NCBI GenBank assembly: GCA_013397455.1
Contig: VYZB01000055.1
Coordinates: forward strand, 1,879,985 to 1,943,984
DNA length: 64,000 bases
Source of the DNA: Crotophaga sulcirostris
Taxonomy: Eukaryota > Chordata > Aves > Cuculiformes > Crotophagidae
Reading direction: 5' to 3'
Below are positions 39,401 to 51,858 of the stretch, one piece after another. The translations under genes and the position numbers were made by a program. Below the pieces are notes generated by a model. The model was given only the letters and a program-made list of their open reading frames with translations, was not told where the DNA came from and did no database searches. The first letter of the stretch is position 1. Each line of letters begins with the position of its first letter.

Positions 39401-40275
39401 AGCTTCCACTAATCTACAAACCTGCCAAGAATTTATGGGTTTAGGCTTGCAAACACTTATTACCAGATGCACTATTTAACTTTCATGGAAGAAGGGGTTA
39501 TATGCCACTAGTAAGTGGTTACAACACAGGCCTTATATTTTTAACAGACAGAAAATTCTACCACTTTCAGCTACAAAGCAGGCTTTCTGAAAGGCAGAGG
39601 AGGGAATCAATCTTAAAAAGACTCCATGAATTGATCACAAATTCCAAAACTCATTTTAAAAAACAACGGGAGGGATAACATGGCCATGATAATATAGCAA
39701 GACATAATCAAAATACACAACAGCAGAGCATGGAATAATTCATTTAACACCACTTGAGAGTAAGACTTTCAAACAAGTCATGCTTTTGGTTTTGCCGGTC
39801 CTCCTCTGAAGAGAGGATAAGTCATTCTTCTACTTGCCACTATGCTCTCACATAGATAATCACAAGACACTCCATCATTATCCATCTTTTCGACGGAAAG
39901 GAGTGGAGCCATACTAGGGAAAATTTGAATTTGGTTTAAAAAATAAAATTTAAAATTACTACCAAGCCAAACAGCATTACCAGATGCTGGAAAAGTGAAG
40001 GCAAGTGTTTCTTCACAGAGCTTTACCATCATGCCCCAAATCTAGCCTCTTACTAGTTCCAGCTAGGAAGCTTCTTTCAAGTGAAGGGCTGGGATTTATC
40101 CCCAATAGTTTTAGTATCATAGAGGGAAGTGTCTGTTATTGTTACCAGACTGGGAACCCAAGGCACACTTCCCAAGCAGTGCTTGTGTGCAATGTGTGGT
40201 TGTAGTTCAGCAGGTCACATACACATTTCTACAAGCTGTACTACTAAAAAAACTTCCATCTCCATAGGAACCTAC

Positions 40276-40383
40276 ATAGTTATCCCGTGCAGACCAGCCC
40301 GGGTACAGCTGCATATGAAGCTGTCGTTCCTTTCTTGCTAGTTCATAGTATTTTGCTTGTTCTTCTCTGGATAACGCGTGCCA
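40276..40383 (-). CDS. TCF7L2: TCF7L2 HMG box, second half (human-style exon 11)
   Basis: This exon has 108 nt and 36 complete codons, [10 protein letters not shown] to WSARDNY, phase 0 at both ends. The acceptor is 'cttcaccccag' and the donor 'aactat|gtaggt'. It supplies the long third helix ([17 protein letters not shown]) and the following [11 protein letters not shown], which completes the HMG fold. Skipping this exon would keep the frame but destroy the DNA-binding domain. Confidence 0.98.
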
Positions 40384-41142
40384 CTGGGGTGAAGAAAAAA
40401 GACAAAATAAAAAGCACAAGCAGTTTTTTTTTTTAAGCACGTTAACAGCAGAGTATGTTATTTATATATAAATACAGCTAGAGTTGATTTAAATTAATAA
40501 AAACATAAGAACAGATGACCTGGCATGCTGCCATTTGAATTTCATTTAGAACTCCAGATCATAACTCCAGTTAACTCGACTGAGTCACTACTAATCATTT
40601 ACTTTCACTCAGCCCCACTGTTTCCTGATGAGAGAGGAGAATTAAGAAAACAAAACAAAAACAAAAAGCAGGTGAGAGGGTCAGGAAGCTGAGCCACTTG
40701 TTGTGAGCCAGATCTCAGTTACAGATTTAGAGAAGGTCTCTGCCTTCCTTCCCCACTGGCATTCCCTCTTCTTTCCTGGCTCTCCCAGTTCCCGATACTG
40801 CTACCGTAATTTCCAAAGGCTTTTTTTTCCTCATTTACTTTTCTGCCTGTTTCTAGGATAAAATAAGAACTTAGGAATTTTCTATCTTCAGATGATGGAA
40901 ATAACATTGCAGTAACACTGCCATCAACAATCTTCCTCCTTCCTTCTGAACGACCCCACCGGCAAAAAGTGTCTCCAAAAACCAACGCTAAAAGAAGGCC
41001 TTTGGTTTAGTTACTTCCCTATTCATTATCCAAAAAAAGAGGAAAACACAGCAATTCAGAAGGATGCAAGTCCCCTTCTCTGCAAGCAGTGTGAATCCTA
41101 CCAAGTTTCAGTTCCTGCTTGTGCTTCTCCCTTGGTACCTAC
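40384..41142 (-). other. TCF7L2: Intron splitting the HMG box
   Basis: A 759-nt intron between GRR and WHA. No repeat recognised. Confidence 0.9.
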
Positions 41143-41302
41143 CCTCCGACCGAGGATTTGATTGATGGCTGCGCTCTCTTTCAATGTGCATTCTGCTACA
41201 ACTTTTGCTCTCATTTCCTTCATATACAACATAAATGCATTAAGAGGTTTCTTTATGTGTGGCTTCTTTTTCTCTTCTTCTTTTTTGGAGTCCTGGTGTT
41301 TT
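41143..41302 (-). CDS. TCF7L2: TCF7L2 HMG box, first half (human-style exon 10)
   Basis: This exon has 160 nt: one base completing Ser and 53 codons, [10 protein letters not shown] to NQILGRR. The acceptor is 'acccttcag' and the donor 'ggagg|gtaggt'. [18 protein letters not shown] is the start of the TCF/LEF HMG box, covering helix 1 and the minor-groove intercalating Phe-Met region. [18 protein letters not shown] is helix 2. The exon ends on a codon boundary inside the box (GRR|WHA), the split expected for this family. The domain binds and bends CTTTGAWS-type sites. The residues visible match the vertebrate family without interruption. Confidence 0.98.
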
Positions 41303-42154
41303 CTGAAGGGTAAAGATACAAGAGACATAAACCACACACTGAGAACTCCTGTGAATTTATTACATTAATCCCCCCAATCCCTCTAGCATTAATCCTCTGA
41401 AATTAGCCTCTAGAAAGAGGACCGGAAGGTTCTCTAGGGCCTTCACCTAGGCTGCTCTATCAGAACAGTTTTAAGAGCATTGTAAGAAAACCTAACTCAT
41501 ATTTACCTAATATCACCAAGTACCCTCTCAGCACTTAGAAGAACCTTGGAAGGTCATGAGCACTCATGAAAATGGGTGCATGGGGAGGGCCTGTGAGCAT
41601 GATGGTAGAGGAAATAAATACGCCCCATTATCACTGGAAACTGAGATGCTGTCTTTCTGCTTCACCTGTGAAATGAAAGGCAAGAAGCACCAGAAGCACT
41701 AGGGGCAGAGATAGACCAGGGCTCTCCTCGGTTCAAACCTGAACTTGAGACCAGCTCTCTCTGTAGCTTTGAACAAGCTATTTATGCTCTGATTTATTGT
41801 CTCCTGTTGTGTATCCAGTATCTCACAGCTTCAAAACAGGCACTGAGTAATGGGGAAACCGTTCAAGAAGCTTGAGTCTGGATAAAGAAAATTCCATCGT
41901 CTTGTTAAAATGGGTGAAATTAAAAACTACTTGTCTGTGTCACAGAATGACTCTGAAAGACTGCTCCCATTATTTTGACACACTTTGTTAGTTAAACTAT
42001 GTTCAAATCAATTAGAACAGAAGAGAAAAAAGCAAATTAAAAAAGCATTTCACAGCAAAAATATTGCTACAAATCCAAGCCTTTTAAAAAGCCACCCACG
42101 CCCAGGTGATGATTTGAGTGTTCTAATAAGAAGACATGGGAAGCAATAACTTAC
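41303..42154 (-). other. TCF7L2: Intron before the HMG box
   Basis: An 852-nt intron. A weak MIR-like resemblance at about 41730-41830 ('ggttcaaacctgaacttga') is too diverged to call. Confidence 0.85.
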
Positions 42155-42280
42155 GAGCTGTGGAGTGAGCCGACGTCGCTCTGGGAAGATTCCTGTTTGA
42201 CTGTTGGGGTGACTATGGCCGGATGAGGGATTCCAGTTGTATGTAAACTATGGTGTGGCGGGACCATGTGTGGAGGAAAC
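42155..42280 (-). CDS. TCF7L2: TCF7L2 exon FPPHMVPP...VGSLHS with SUMO site (human-style exon 9)
   Basis: This exon has 126 nt: one base finishing Arg, 41 codons from [10 protein letters not shown] to VGSLHS, then TC completing Ser in the next exon. The acceptor is 'tctcctctag' and the donor 'agctc|gtaagt'. It contains PTVKQES. VKQE fits the psi-K-x-E sumoylation consensus and corresponds to human Lys297, the PIASy-dependent site. The bird sequence has PHHSLHTTG where human has PHHTLHTTG. A second acceptor 15 nt upstream would lengthen the exon to 42295. Confidence 0.96.
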
Positions 42281-42295
42281 CTAGAGGAGAGAAAG
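42281..42295 (-). promoter_or_regulatory. TCF7L2: Tandem 3' splice site adding SFLSS
   Basis: Sense sequence 'acacag|CTTTCTCTCCTCTAG|GTTTCC' offers two acceptors 15 nt apart. With the upstream exon's final AG, the distal acceptor gives S-F-L-S-S-R before FPPH; the proximal one gives R-FPPH. Optional SxxSS is a known TCF7L2 variation affecting repression and target-promoter choice. The 15 optional bases also serve as the polypyrimidine tract of the proximal site, so the two choices compete. Relative use here is unknown. Confidence 0.85.
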
Positions 42296-45200
42296 CTGTG
42301 TAAATCGTCAGAATAAAAATGAATGAATGGGGAGGGATGTGTACACACATTAAAAAAAAAGGCATATAACAAGCACATGACAGCTAGACAAAGCATATGA
42401 AAGCTGGCAGCATTAATTAGCAATAAATTAAACATAATGGCTCTTCTAATGTCATTAAAGCCAATCTTCCCCTTCATTATCATTACTGACATGAGACATC
42501 ATGATTTTTAACATCTTTAACAAAAGGCAAATTCAACTGGACGAACTTGGATGAAAGTGGAATTTCAGCTACCTGCAAGAAAATCCACCAGTCCAGTTCT
42601 TTACTAAGAAATTATCTGTGGCAACCAAGGAATCAATTTTTAAAGTTCTGAATCATGTTGTGAATTTAGGATGACATCTTTTGTTGCATATTGACAGCAA
42701 AATAAAATATTAATGCCAACCCAATCTAGATGCATTTTTGATAATCCTTATAGATGCCTCATTAGCTACATTTTGTTGCTGGAGCGAGAGAAAATATTTA
42801 TTTGTGTCTAATGAATCTCCAAGCCACACTATTTTAACAGAAGGTGGGAAGATGGTGGAATTAAGTAAATTTTGACCCATTAAGGTAAACTAAGAAGGCC
42901 TAAATTCATGTAAAATAACAGTCTAGCCTTTCTAAAAAGAAAAAATGTTGTCAGCTTTATGGTTTATGGTCATAAACATGGACAGGCCCTGGTCCTGCAA
43001 CTGGATTCAGAGGGATGTGCAATCCTTCTGCACGAATCGAATTGCTTGGCCAGGGCCCCAGCAGGAACATGACACAATCATTCAGACGTTTTACTTTTTA
43101 ACCAAAATGACAAATTTCTCAAAAGCAAGATTGACTTTTCAGTAGTTCTCAACAGTCTCAGAAAGGTTTTGCAGTGAATAAGGAAAGCATGCTATACCGA
43201 CTGCCTTTCCCCCAGAAACTCCCCGCTGAAATCAACAGGTTTCCAGGGAATGCGATCTAGCCTAAAAATTTGGTTCAAAAATAATATCCCCAAAAATCCA
43301 AGGCTAAAGTGATTATGGTAAGTGACAAGATTTTTTTATCACTGCAAATCCCTGCTCTCATCTCAGATTCTGTCCAAATAAAGTATCCCAAGAATACAAT
43401 GGACATGCAACGGGATAAAGAATTATTTCTTCTACCATCAATATACACTGATTTTTTTTTCTATCAAATGGGATTTAAAATGGGGTGACACAGATAAATA
43501 AGATGGATAAGTCGACTGTGTACAAGTGTCAGTAATACAATGAGATTTCTTTCATCTTCGTTCTAATTCCATTACTGAGCTTGAGCCCCCCCAAACTGCC
43601 GAGACATTCCCTACATTCATGAGATGACACAGCAGTACTTTCATGAACAAGAGGTACTGTCCACTATGAGCTCTGAGGATCTTTGTCTATCAGCTTCTAG
43701 TACTTGGGATCATTAGACAGAAGTATTTTGTCTTTGAAGGCAGTGGTGAAAGAGCAGGGACTGACCGGGGGAATGTGAAATTGTTCAACTGTGGAGAACT
43801 GCAGCTCCTCACAAAGGCATGGAGAGAAGGACAGAAGGAGGGTGTGATGGCAGAGCAAGAAGTGAATGGGCAGCAAAATGGTCACTCTGCCATGAATTTC
43901 TACTTCTGCTAAAGACCCATGGACACAAATCTCCATGTGGATTGTCAAAATGCCTTCCCCACTCTCTGACAAAAGTAGCTGGGAGAGAAGTGCATGCTTT
44001 GGTGCCTGGTAGCTCATAAGAGAAGACAATGGTAAGGCTGCAAGGAGACCAATGTCCTGGTCCCATTTATGGTACAGAATTGCCTCCCCATCAGCAAGAC
44101 ACAAGCTGGGTCTTTGCATCATTTTCTTCTGTTCTCCCTCTCTCTATTTTCGTGTCTGTATGTATTTTGATTGGACAAACTTAACACTTGTTCACACAGT
44201 GCCTGGGGCCTTCAGCCATGGTACAATGCAAACAACAAAAAACGACAGTAAGAGCTTTAAAAAAAGAAAATGTACAAACATGGGCAAGAATAAAACTCAC
44301 AGTACAATGCTGACCTCACTGGAAGTGGTATAAGCATCGTGATAAAAACCTGATGCACATCCTATGGAAGGACTGTCTGTCCTAGGCAAGACCCAGCCCT
44401 GAAGAGAGGACTATGCTGCTCGGGCTAACTAGGGTTCAAACTGGAATGAGAGCCAGTGACAACAGGACAACGAAGGATGAAGATAGAGATGAAACGCCTA
44501 CTTTCAGAGAGCAGGTAGGAAGAACTGTGCTTGTTTGATGTGAGGACACAGTGGACACATACCAGTAAGGAAGAAGAGCTGAGTGCAGTGGTAGCACAAG
44601 GTATGAGAGTGCACCTGAATAAGGTTAGACTCATCACCAGAGAGGGGCTCCCAAAGACAACAAAAGACTGATGACAGCTGTAGTTAATGGAGACAAAAGA
44701 TCGTGTTTGTTAAGCTTCTGAAGAGGACCCCATGATGTGGCAGTGATAACTGGGTCATGGACTAGCTTCTCAAATAAAGATCTGGTCAAAAAATCAACAC
44801 ACTGAAAAATGAAATCTGCCTACGCAGTGCATTGTTGTATGGTCAGAATCTTCAAGGAAACAAATTCAACAAAAGATAGGGACTTACTTTATTTGCTTGT
44901 TTTTGATGAAGATTCAAGTACCTCCAATTAATAAAAAATTGAGGGGAGTGAAGAAAATCTGAAAGAATTGTAACTTCCTCCTCCAGATTATGGGAAAAAT
45001 GTTTTCCCCAATTACGATTTAGGAGAAAGACCTCACCATGTTGTGAGAAGCCTGGAGGATGATGAAGTCTCTACTGACTTCAACTGGCATGAGATTTTAC
45101 CTACCGAGATCTAAGCTTCAGAGACACGGCAAGCCTTCAGAAACAGGCAGTTGCAGCTCATAGTTATTTTTGGGGTGGTAGTTCCCCCAAGGCAGTTGTG

Positions 45201-47431
45201 TGTTCATTACCAATGGCCATCCATTGTTTCACATGGAATCTCTCTCCCTTCAAGAGACAAGGCTGCCTGCTGGACTTACACACTCCTTTCTATGTTTGGG
45301 GCTATAAAAACACCCCAGAACCCAGACACCCAGACAATCCCATGGACTTCACTGGCCTGGGTGGGGGTTTGGTCCAAAGTCCAAGTGTCTATTTATTTCC
45401 ATGTAGACATCCACTCTCATGGCAATACGAGTGGGGGGAGAGTGTTAATTTTTAAGTTCCTGGCTACACTCCAACTTCAGTAATTACGTTCAGCAAAAGT
45501 GAATTTCCCCTGAAATTTCAATTACAGAAGGTATTTTCCACTGCCACCACTTAACTGCTGTGCAGTTTTGTCTGCTGTAATTCTGTTAAATTATTTCCTG
45601 ATTTCCTCTCACAGCAGTTGTCTTTTCATAGTGGGTCCACTGTTTGCCTGTCAGTCAGTTAACCTTGTCTCAATTTACATTAAGAGCATACTATGGAGGG
45701 GTAATGAAGGATCAAGAGATGTTATAAGCACGTTGCGTGCATACAGAGTGAGTGGGGCGATGCTACAAGTGGAGAAGAGAGTTGTAAATGGTTAAAACAA
45801 CCTGAAGACACTACCTTAGTAGTCTAAACCATTTATGAAAACCACTATTAGTCACGCGTTAACCTTTTATAAACTATTCATAAGCGCACACTAACTAATG
45901 AACTGTAATTGCTAAGCTCAGGGAATATTCAGGGTCGGGAAGCATTATATACTCCAAAGGTCTACACCATAATGCAGGCAAAGATGGGAATGACTTTTGA
46001 AGGAAGGCTCTGGAAAAACGAAGACGGATGGGTGACGATGGCGTCCTCCCTGACTTCAATCTGGGCAGAGTCAATGCAACGGCCCCAAGGCTTGTACTGG
46101 AGCCCTGAGGGGCTGTTGCCTGGAGGCCAGCTATGAAGACCATGTCTGTAGGCAAGCGTGGACATCCCTGGGCACGCCAGCCCCACCACCCAGCTACACT
46201 GGCTACTCAGGGCAAGGGCTGTCCCATGGCTGAGCTCAGGTGCTTCAGTTGATCCGCGGGCATGAGAAAACACGCACCAAATCAGATTATCAAAGTACGG
46301 TCTGCCCAGAGGGTGTTCCCATGTATGGGAAACCAGGAGAGAAGTTTCTGGGCTGAAACAAAGGATAAACATCTTCAATCTATTCATCAGCCTGTGTGTG
46401 TGCCTGAGCATGTGTGCACGTATGGGCGCGTGTCAAGAGACAAAAAGAAAGGCTGTGCGTGCATATGCACACTCCTCACCTTTGCCTAAGACATCCCCCT
46501 GTATTTTTCCTCTCGACAAGTATTCCATGAATTGCAATAAACACCCTAAAAATTCTAAGCAGCTCATTATACACCACTGTCTCCTTTTATGGCTCCAAGC
46601 CAGAATATAATGATGAGTCTTAACTTGTTAAGGACAACTAATTTTTTGTTCCTGGCTGTCTCAGGGGCTTCTCTCTTACTCACTCTCACTTTACTTCACT
46701 GTTGACATGTTTCTGTTAACTGGATGTCATCTGCCTGCCTTGATTTTATGCACAAGCAGTGGGATGCATTTTTCTGTGCAACAATTCTGCTTTGAGTTGC
46801 ATTAGATTTGTCATTATTCTCTCATTTTCCCCTTGCACTTGTAACATTTCATCTATTCCTGCCTTATTTTTTGAGCCACGGTGCACCCACATTATGGTTT
46901 ATACATGATCTTGCTCCCTTTGAAGCCGGCAGATTTCAGAGCCAGCCCTCGTCAGGAGAAGTGCCTGCTACCAATTTAGCAGGCTGAGGGCCCCGAGCTC
47001 CAACAACTCAATCTAAAGGGGGTCACAGGGTGGCACAAGCGAGTGTCAGCAAGTGCTGTTTAATTGCCAATCTAGGCTTCTCCATGGTGTTTAAAGTATA
47101 ATGACCCATCACTTAATTCTGAGAAGTCCTGGCCCTGCTGCTGAATGGAATGAATATCAAAGGATGTGCTAGAACAGGGCAAGGAGCCTACATTTCCTAT
47201 AACTGCCATAAGTATAATAGACCTCTACTTCTGTCGTCCCATTACCACAATAATGTATTTAATTTGCTGTGTACTCTTTTTAACTAGATACCTTTCATAA
47301 AGCCCATCTTGGGAATATAGCCTTCCCCCTCCCCCCCCCCCCCCTCAATGACTAGCCTCTCTAATAATAATTAAACTAAATCAAGCCCTACTTTGCCTCA
47401 CACCACGCCTGCCAGTCTTTTCCATACCCTA

Positions 47432-47477
47432 CCCTTCCCTTCCCTTCCCTTCCCTTCCCTTCCCTTCCCTTCCCTTT
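47432..47477. repeat. (CCCTT)n microsatellite, about nine units
   Basis: A tandem CCCTT array ends shortly before the assembly gap. A separate run of about 14 C lies at about 47331-47344. Such tracts are hard to sequence and probably explain the gap. Confidence 0.95.
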
Positions 47478-47511
47478 CTCCCCAAACCAGGATTTATTCC
47501 TCCCCTGTGTT

Positions 47512-47575
47512 NNNNNNNNNNNNNNNNNNNNNNNNNNNNNNNNNNNNNNNNNNNNNNNNNNNNNNNNNNNNNNNN
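47512..47575. other. Assembly gap (64 N) with repeated flanks
   Basis: The 34-bp sequence starting at 47576, right after the gap, matches 47388-47421 with one difference. The 34 bp ending at 47511, right before the gap, recur at 47666-47699. The two contig ends therefore overlap in content. Confidence 0.95.
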
Positions 47576-48771
47576 CTACTTTGCCTCACACCACGCCTGC
47601 AAGTCTTTTATAGATATTAAAAAAGATTAAATGGAGGGAAATATTGTTTAAATTTGCAGCTCCCTCTCCCCAAACCAGGATTTATTCCTCCCCTGTGTTG
47701 GTTCTCTTAATTTTATTTTTTTAAGTTGATTTTCTGGTTGTGTCTCTATTTGCAGGACAACATGGGCAAATTTTTATTTTTTGCTTTTAATCTACTTATC
47801 TAAAGCACACAACACACTATTGCCCTACCCATTCACTCATGAGCTCTAGTCAGGGGCTTCCATTTCTCAACAAGGTCTCTGCCCCCCCACCCCAGTCCTC
47901 CCTTCCGATCTTTTCCTCCTTAAATCCTCAATACACCAACCTTCACATATTAAACTGCAGAGATGGAGAGGAAGGGACAGAGCAGGCAAGAGCCATGGAA
48001 CCTTGCTATGTAATGCATGCTAATTTAATTATGTGCCATCATCAAAATGGATTAGCTGTTTCAGCCCATCAGGAAAGTCTAAACCTCCACCGATTTAATT
48101 AACTGGACTGAAAATCAGATGAACAGAAAATAAAACTATCATTAGGAGCAATTAGTGATTACTTAAACATAGTGCTGCCAACCAGTTTGTAAATAAAACT
48201 AGCAGCCCCTGGAAAATTAGATGGAATTAATTGGAGGTAGGGAGGGGGAGAAATATATACTTCTAAAGCTTTAGAGGGTCAGGCAGGCCCTTTTATGTTG
48301 ACTATCAGTGTTTGGAGCTTTGGTAGGAGAAAACATAGCACAATGATCTTCCTCCCAACTCTGCTTGAAGAGCAGCCCTCCTCCCTCCTGAGCCTCCCCT
48401 CTCGCACACAGAGCGCTGCTCCGGGTGACAGCCACGAGAAAGCAAAAAGTGTCATGACTTTGCCTTCTTGCTCTTTCAACATCACATTCTCCCAGCTTTT
48501 TCATTCAGTTTGGCTTTAAAGATGACTTCGTTCTTTTCCACCTCTCCCTCAAAACCAAATACTTAAAGCCCAATGACAGCACGAAGACACCCTTTTCTCG
48601 CCAAATGGGAAGGTACCCCTCATCCTCTACTCCCCACTGAAAAACTAAGGATGACTGTTTAACTGAAGTGCTTTCAGAAATATGCTACCCAGACGAAATG
48701 CCCTCCTCTAGAGAGGGCAGCAGGAGGAGTTACATTTGATCTCAATTCAGGACCTCAGTATTTGAACTCAC

Positions 48772-48858
48772 CTTGACATGGAAGCATTGACGGTCAGAGC
48801 TGTTGGGTAAGGGTGGCGGAAGCCCCCTGTCGTGATTGGGTACACTGGCTGACCTTGC
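48772..48858 (-). CDS. TCF7L2: TCF7L2 exon GQPVYP...NASMS (human-style exon 8)
   Basis: This exon has 87 nt: one base completing Gln, 28 codons from QGQPVYPITT to TVNASMS, then AG, which with the next exon's G makes Arg. The acceptor is 'ttttttgccag' and the donor 'tcaag|gtgagt'. The sequence belongs to the regulatory domain before the HMG box. The AG end is what lets the following tandem acceptors give either R-FPPH or [10 protein letters not shown] in frame. Confidence 0.96.
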
Positions 48859-51858
48859 CTGGCAAAAAAGAAGGGAAAGAGAGAATGAGAGAAAGAAAAA
48901 AGGGTTTTAAAAAAAAAAATCACAACAAAAAACTTCTCTCTGCACAGTAAGCTTTATTCTCATTTGATCAGAACAAAAATCTTGGGGATTGTACAGCAAG
49001 GATCAAAGGAAAGAAACACAGAACAATTTGAATGCCATAAATCTGATAGGAATGGCTAATTAAATTTTATAACCTCTGCTTATGTCAATAGAGACCCTCT
49101 CCCCAAGCTGAAACTAGGTGTTTTGTTGTAATAATTAAAGGCGAAGTCTCGCTTGCTTTAATGGAGCCATCACACTAATTGAGGGCTACACATCCAAAGG
49201 AAAACAATAATGAATGTAAATTTATACCAAAATAAAGTACAGTGAATCAAAGGACTTCAGTTGCGCTTTGGGCCTCTTTCGGTATTTAGATCTCGGTGAG
49301 AAAACATTAAATTAACAGAGCTTAATTTGTAGCCTTTTGTCAGATTAACAAGTGTTGACAAGAGTTACCGGGGGAGAGTCCCCAAGAAGTATTGTGGGTA
49401 ACCAATAGACAATCACACCTCATTACAATAATTAAAAAATACAGCAACATGCAAAACAGCATCCTCATGAAAGACACACAACTTTTTGTGATTGAGGTTT
49501 GTCTGTGCTGGCTAGTTCTTTTCATCTGTCCTTCAAATATACCATCTGATTGGGCAGAATGCTTTCTGGGGGGGTAACATCCTAGAGATACCCAGGCTGG
49601 TTGAAGATAGATGGGTTGGGAAGTTGATGGTGAAGCTCGAGTGGCAACAAGAGGGGAAATCAAACCCTTGGGCTACTTCTGCAAAGTTGGCCATGCTACT
49701 CTCCCAGAGCAAAAGCAAATGTGATGGGATCGTCCCTCAATAAAAAACACTCTGAGAAGCTGCAATAGCTGTGGGTAGGTAAGTATGGCCTCAAGATGTG
49801 TCAGGGGAGATTTAGGTTGGATATTAGGAGGAATTTCTTCACTGAAAGGGTTGTCAAGCATTGGCAGCAATAGGCTGCCCAGGGAGGCGGTTCAATCACC
49901 ATCCCTGGAGGTGTTTATAAGACGAGCAGTGGTGGACTTAGCAGGGCTGGATCGATTGTTGGACTCGATGATCTTAAAGGTCTTTTCCAACAAAAACCAT
50001 TCTGTGATTCTATGATAAGTACACTATGGGTGCTGACTTGTCATAAACCAACAGTGAAGACAAGAGTCTTCCTACGACAGAGGTGGCCGTTATCTCCTGC
50101 CTGATGAAACTAGTCACATGTGGCAACATTCACATGGGTTTGATAGCCATGACATGAGGTTCAAGGAGGACAAACTTGTGTCTGCACACATAAAGATGCA
50201 AATAAAGCTCTGACACAGATGAGCAATGAAGCACAGCTCAACGACAGCCAGGAATTCCTAGGCTCTCGTGTCTTTAATGTTACTGACTTCTGGCATTAGC
50301 TGAGTATATTTGTTTTAAATCCTGAGACTGTTACAGTGCAAGCTTGAGCTAAGCAGTTGCAACAGAGGTGCATGAGCTGGCTGTACTGCAGCTAAACCAT
50401 CAAGCAAGAAGAAAAGGAGCCGATGTGTTCTACCAGCATTCAGTGTGACCTCCACAAAAAATAAAACACCGCAAATAAGGAGGAATTAAAGATTTCAGGG
50501 AGCAAATTTCTGGGTTTTTCTTCTGCTCATGCTGGGCTCCTCTTCCGAAATAGCCTTCTGCAGAAAGTTGATGGACATATTTCACCCTTGGAGTTGGAGA
50601 ACCTCTACCCAAGCGCATTGCATGGCTGCCTGGAGAGGATGGTCAGCCTGCAGAGTGGCCAGAAGTGGGCTGCTGAGGCTGAGGTCTGAGCTCCAGCTCT
50701 CCTGCATCCACACTTCTGTGCTGGAGAAAGGCTCTCAAAGACTTTGATGCCAATTCCTTTCCTGCCCAAGACCTGTAAGTGTGTGGAGACTCCCTCCTCT
50801 GCCCTTCTCTCCTATTGGGTATGAACTCCAATTCTTTACAGAAGGCAAACTTGTGGAGAGGTATTTTAGCACAGCTGGCTGAACAACCTTGAGCAGGAAC
50901 AAACTATTTCTAGTTGTGGGCAATTAATTTCCAAAGAAATATGATCTTTCTAATATTGATGAGGTCTGTTATATGAGAAAAACAGGCGAGTAATTTTTTA
51001 CGATTTTTAACACAGAGAACTGTTGTATCCAGCAATACAAATGTATTTTTTAAGTATTTAAATCAAATATGCTGTATAAAAAGCCTAGGTAGTGCTTAAC
51101 TGCATTACAAACCCACTGCAGAGACAGCAACGTAAGAAAAAAATGAACATTAAGACTCAATTACTGGAGGGAACCCCATACCCAGCTCTGCAAGTGGGAT
51201 GCAAGAAGCTGAAAATAAAACGAAACCCCAAACTAAATTTTCCACGTTTTTTTTCTTAGCGAGTTTTAAAGTAAACGAATTCCTCTTTCTTGTTTGCAAG
51301 AAAATTCCATTCCTCAGATGCCAACTGCCCAGCCACGTCTCAACCAGGAATGCTGCTCACTGGCCGATGTATAACTCTACTGTTTCACAAGGAAAATGAA
51401 AGGGGTTTCAATGGGGAAGGCCAATGAAATTTAAAATTGCACATTTATAGTGAGGATGGTCCTGTTTAAAAAGAAGTCTACTAGAACCGCCCTGAACCAC
51501 CAGAAAACCAAATGTGAAAAAACACCATGTGGTGCAGTGTAAGTGCGTTAAGAAGAAAAGGGTATTTCAGCAGAAGGGTTGAAAAATTCATGCTTTTCAA
51601 GTCATCAGCTGGTTGAGAAAACATGCAAAGCTATGCTCAACTGCTCATGTTGGTTTAAGACCACATGACCTGGCATAAGTTTTAATTAATCTTCATGAGG
51701 TGGGTAAATTCATAACCACTCAACAAAGTGGCGGTCGGCAAACAGACTTATCTCAATGCACACACGGATGCGCACACACACACAGAGACAGTTTTTTTTA
51801 ACAGAAATTTTACACATCAAAAAAAGAAAAAAGAAATTAAAAAAATGGAACTCCTTAC
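48859..51858 (-). other. TCF7L2: Intron between LVPQ exon and GQPVYP exon
   Basis: A 3.0 kb intron with a plus-oriented CR1 (49787-50016). The block at about 49000-49330 is AT-rich and repeat-free and may be conserved. Confidence 0.75.
49787..50016 (+). mobile_element. CR1 LINE 3' end, plus orientation
   Basis: Runs from 'ggcctcaagatgtgtcagg' through 'ggtttataag'-type C-terminal coding sequence (RLPREAVQSPSLEVF visible with frameshifts) to the intact CR1 3' end 'aaaaaccattctgtgattct' plus 'atgata'. Heavily 5'-truncated, as usual for CR1. Confidence 0.93.

Larger units (their letters stand above)
35300..40275 (-). other. TCF7L2: Intron between basic-tail exon and HMG second-half exon
   Basis: A 5.0 kb intron holding a 47-bp tandem duplication (35504-35597) and an antisense CR1 (36188-36485). 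Nothing else was recognised. Confidence 0.8.
42296..48771 (-). other. TCF7L2: Intron between MSR-exon and FPPH-exon
   Basis: A 6.5 kb intron containing a degenerate TG-rich patch (about 46390-46470), a C14 tract and pentamer repeat, an assembly gap at 47512-47575, and an AT-rich, TAAT-rich block at about 48000-48240 that may be a conserved non-coding element. Confidence 0.75.

Noticed and set aside
47393..47620. Open frame through the assembly gap
   Set aside because: It runs through 64 N and a CCCTT microsatellite, so it is not coding evidence.
48998..49254. TCF/LEF-like sites 'ggatcaaagg' and 'aatcaaagg' near exon 8, and others near 32610 and 47155, as an autoregulatory cluster
   Set aside because: The 7-bp core occurs by chance every few kilobases; spacing and helper sites do not stand out.
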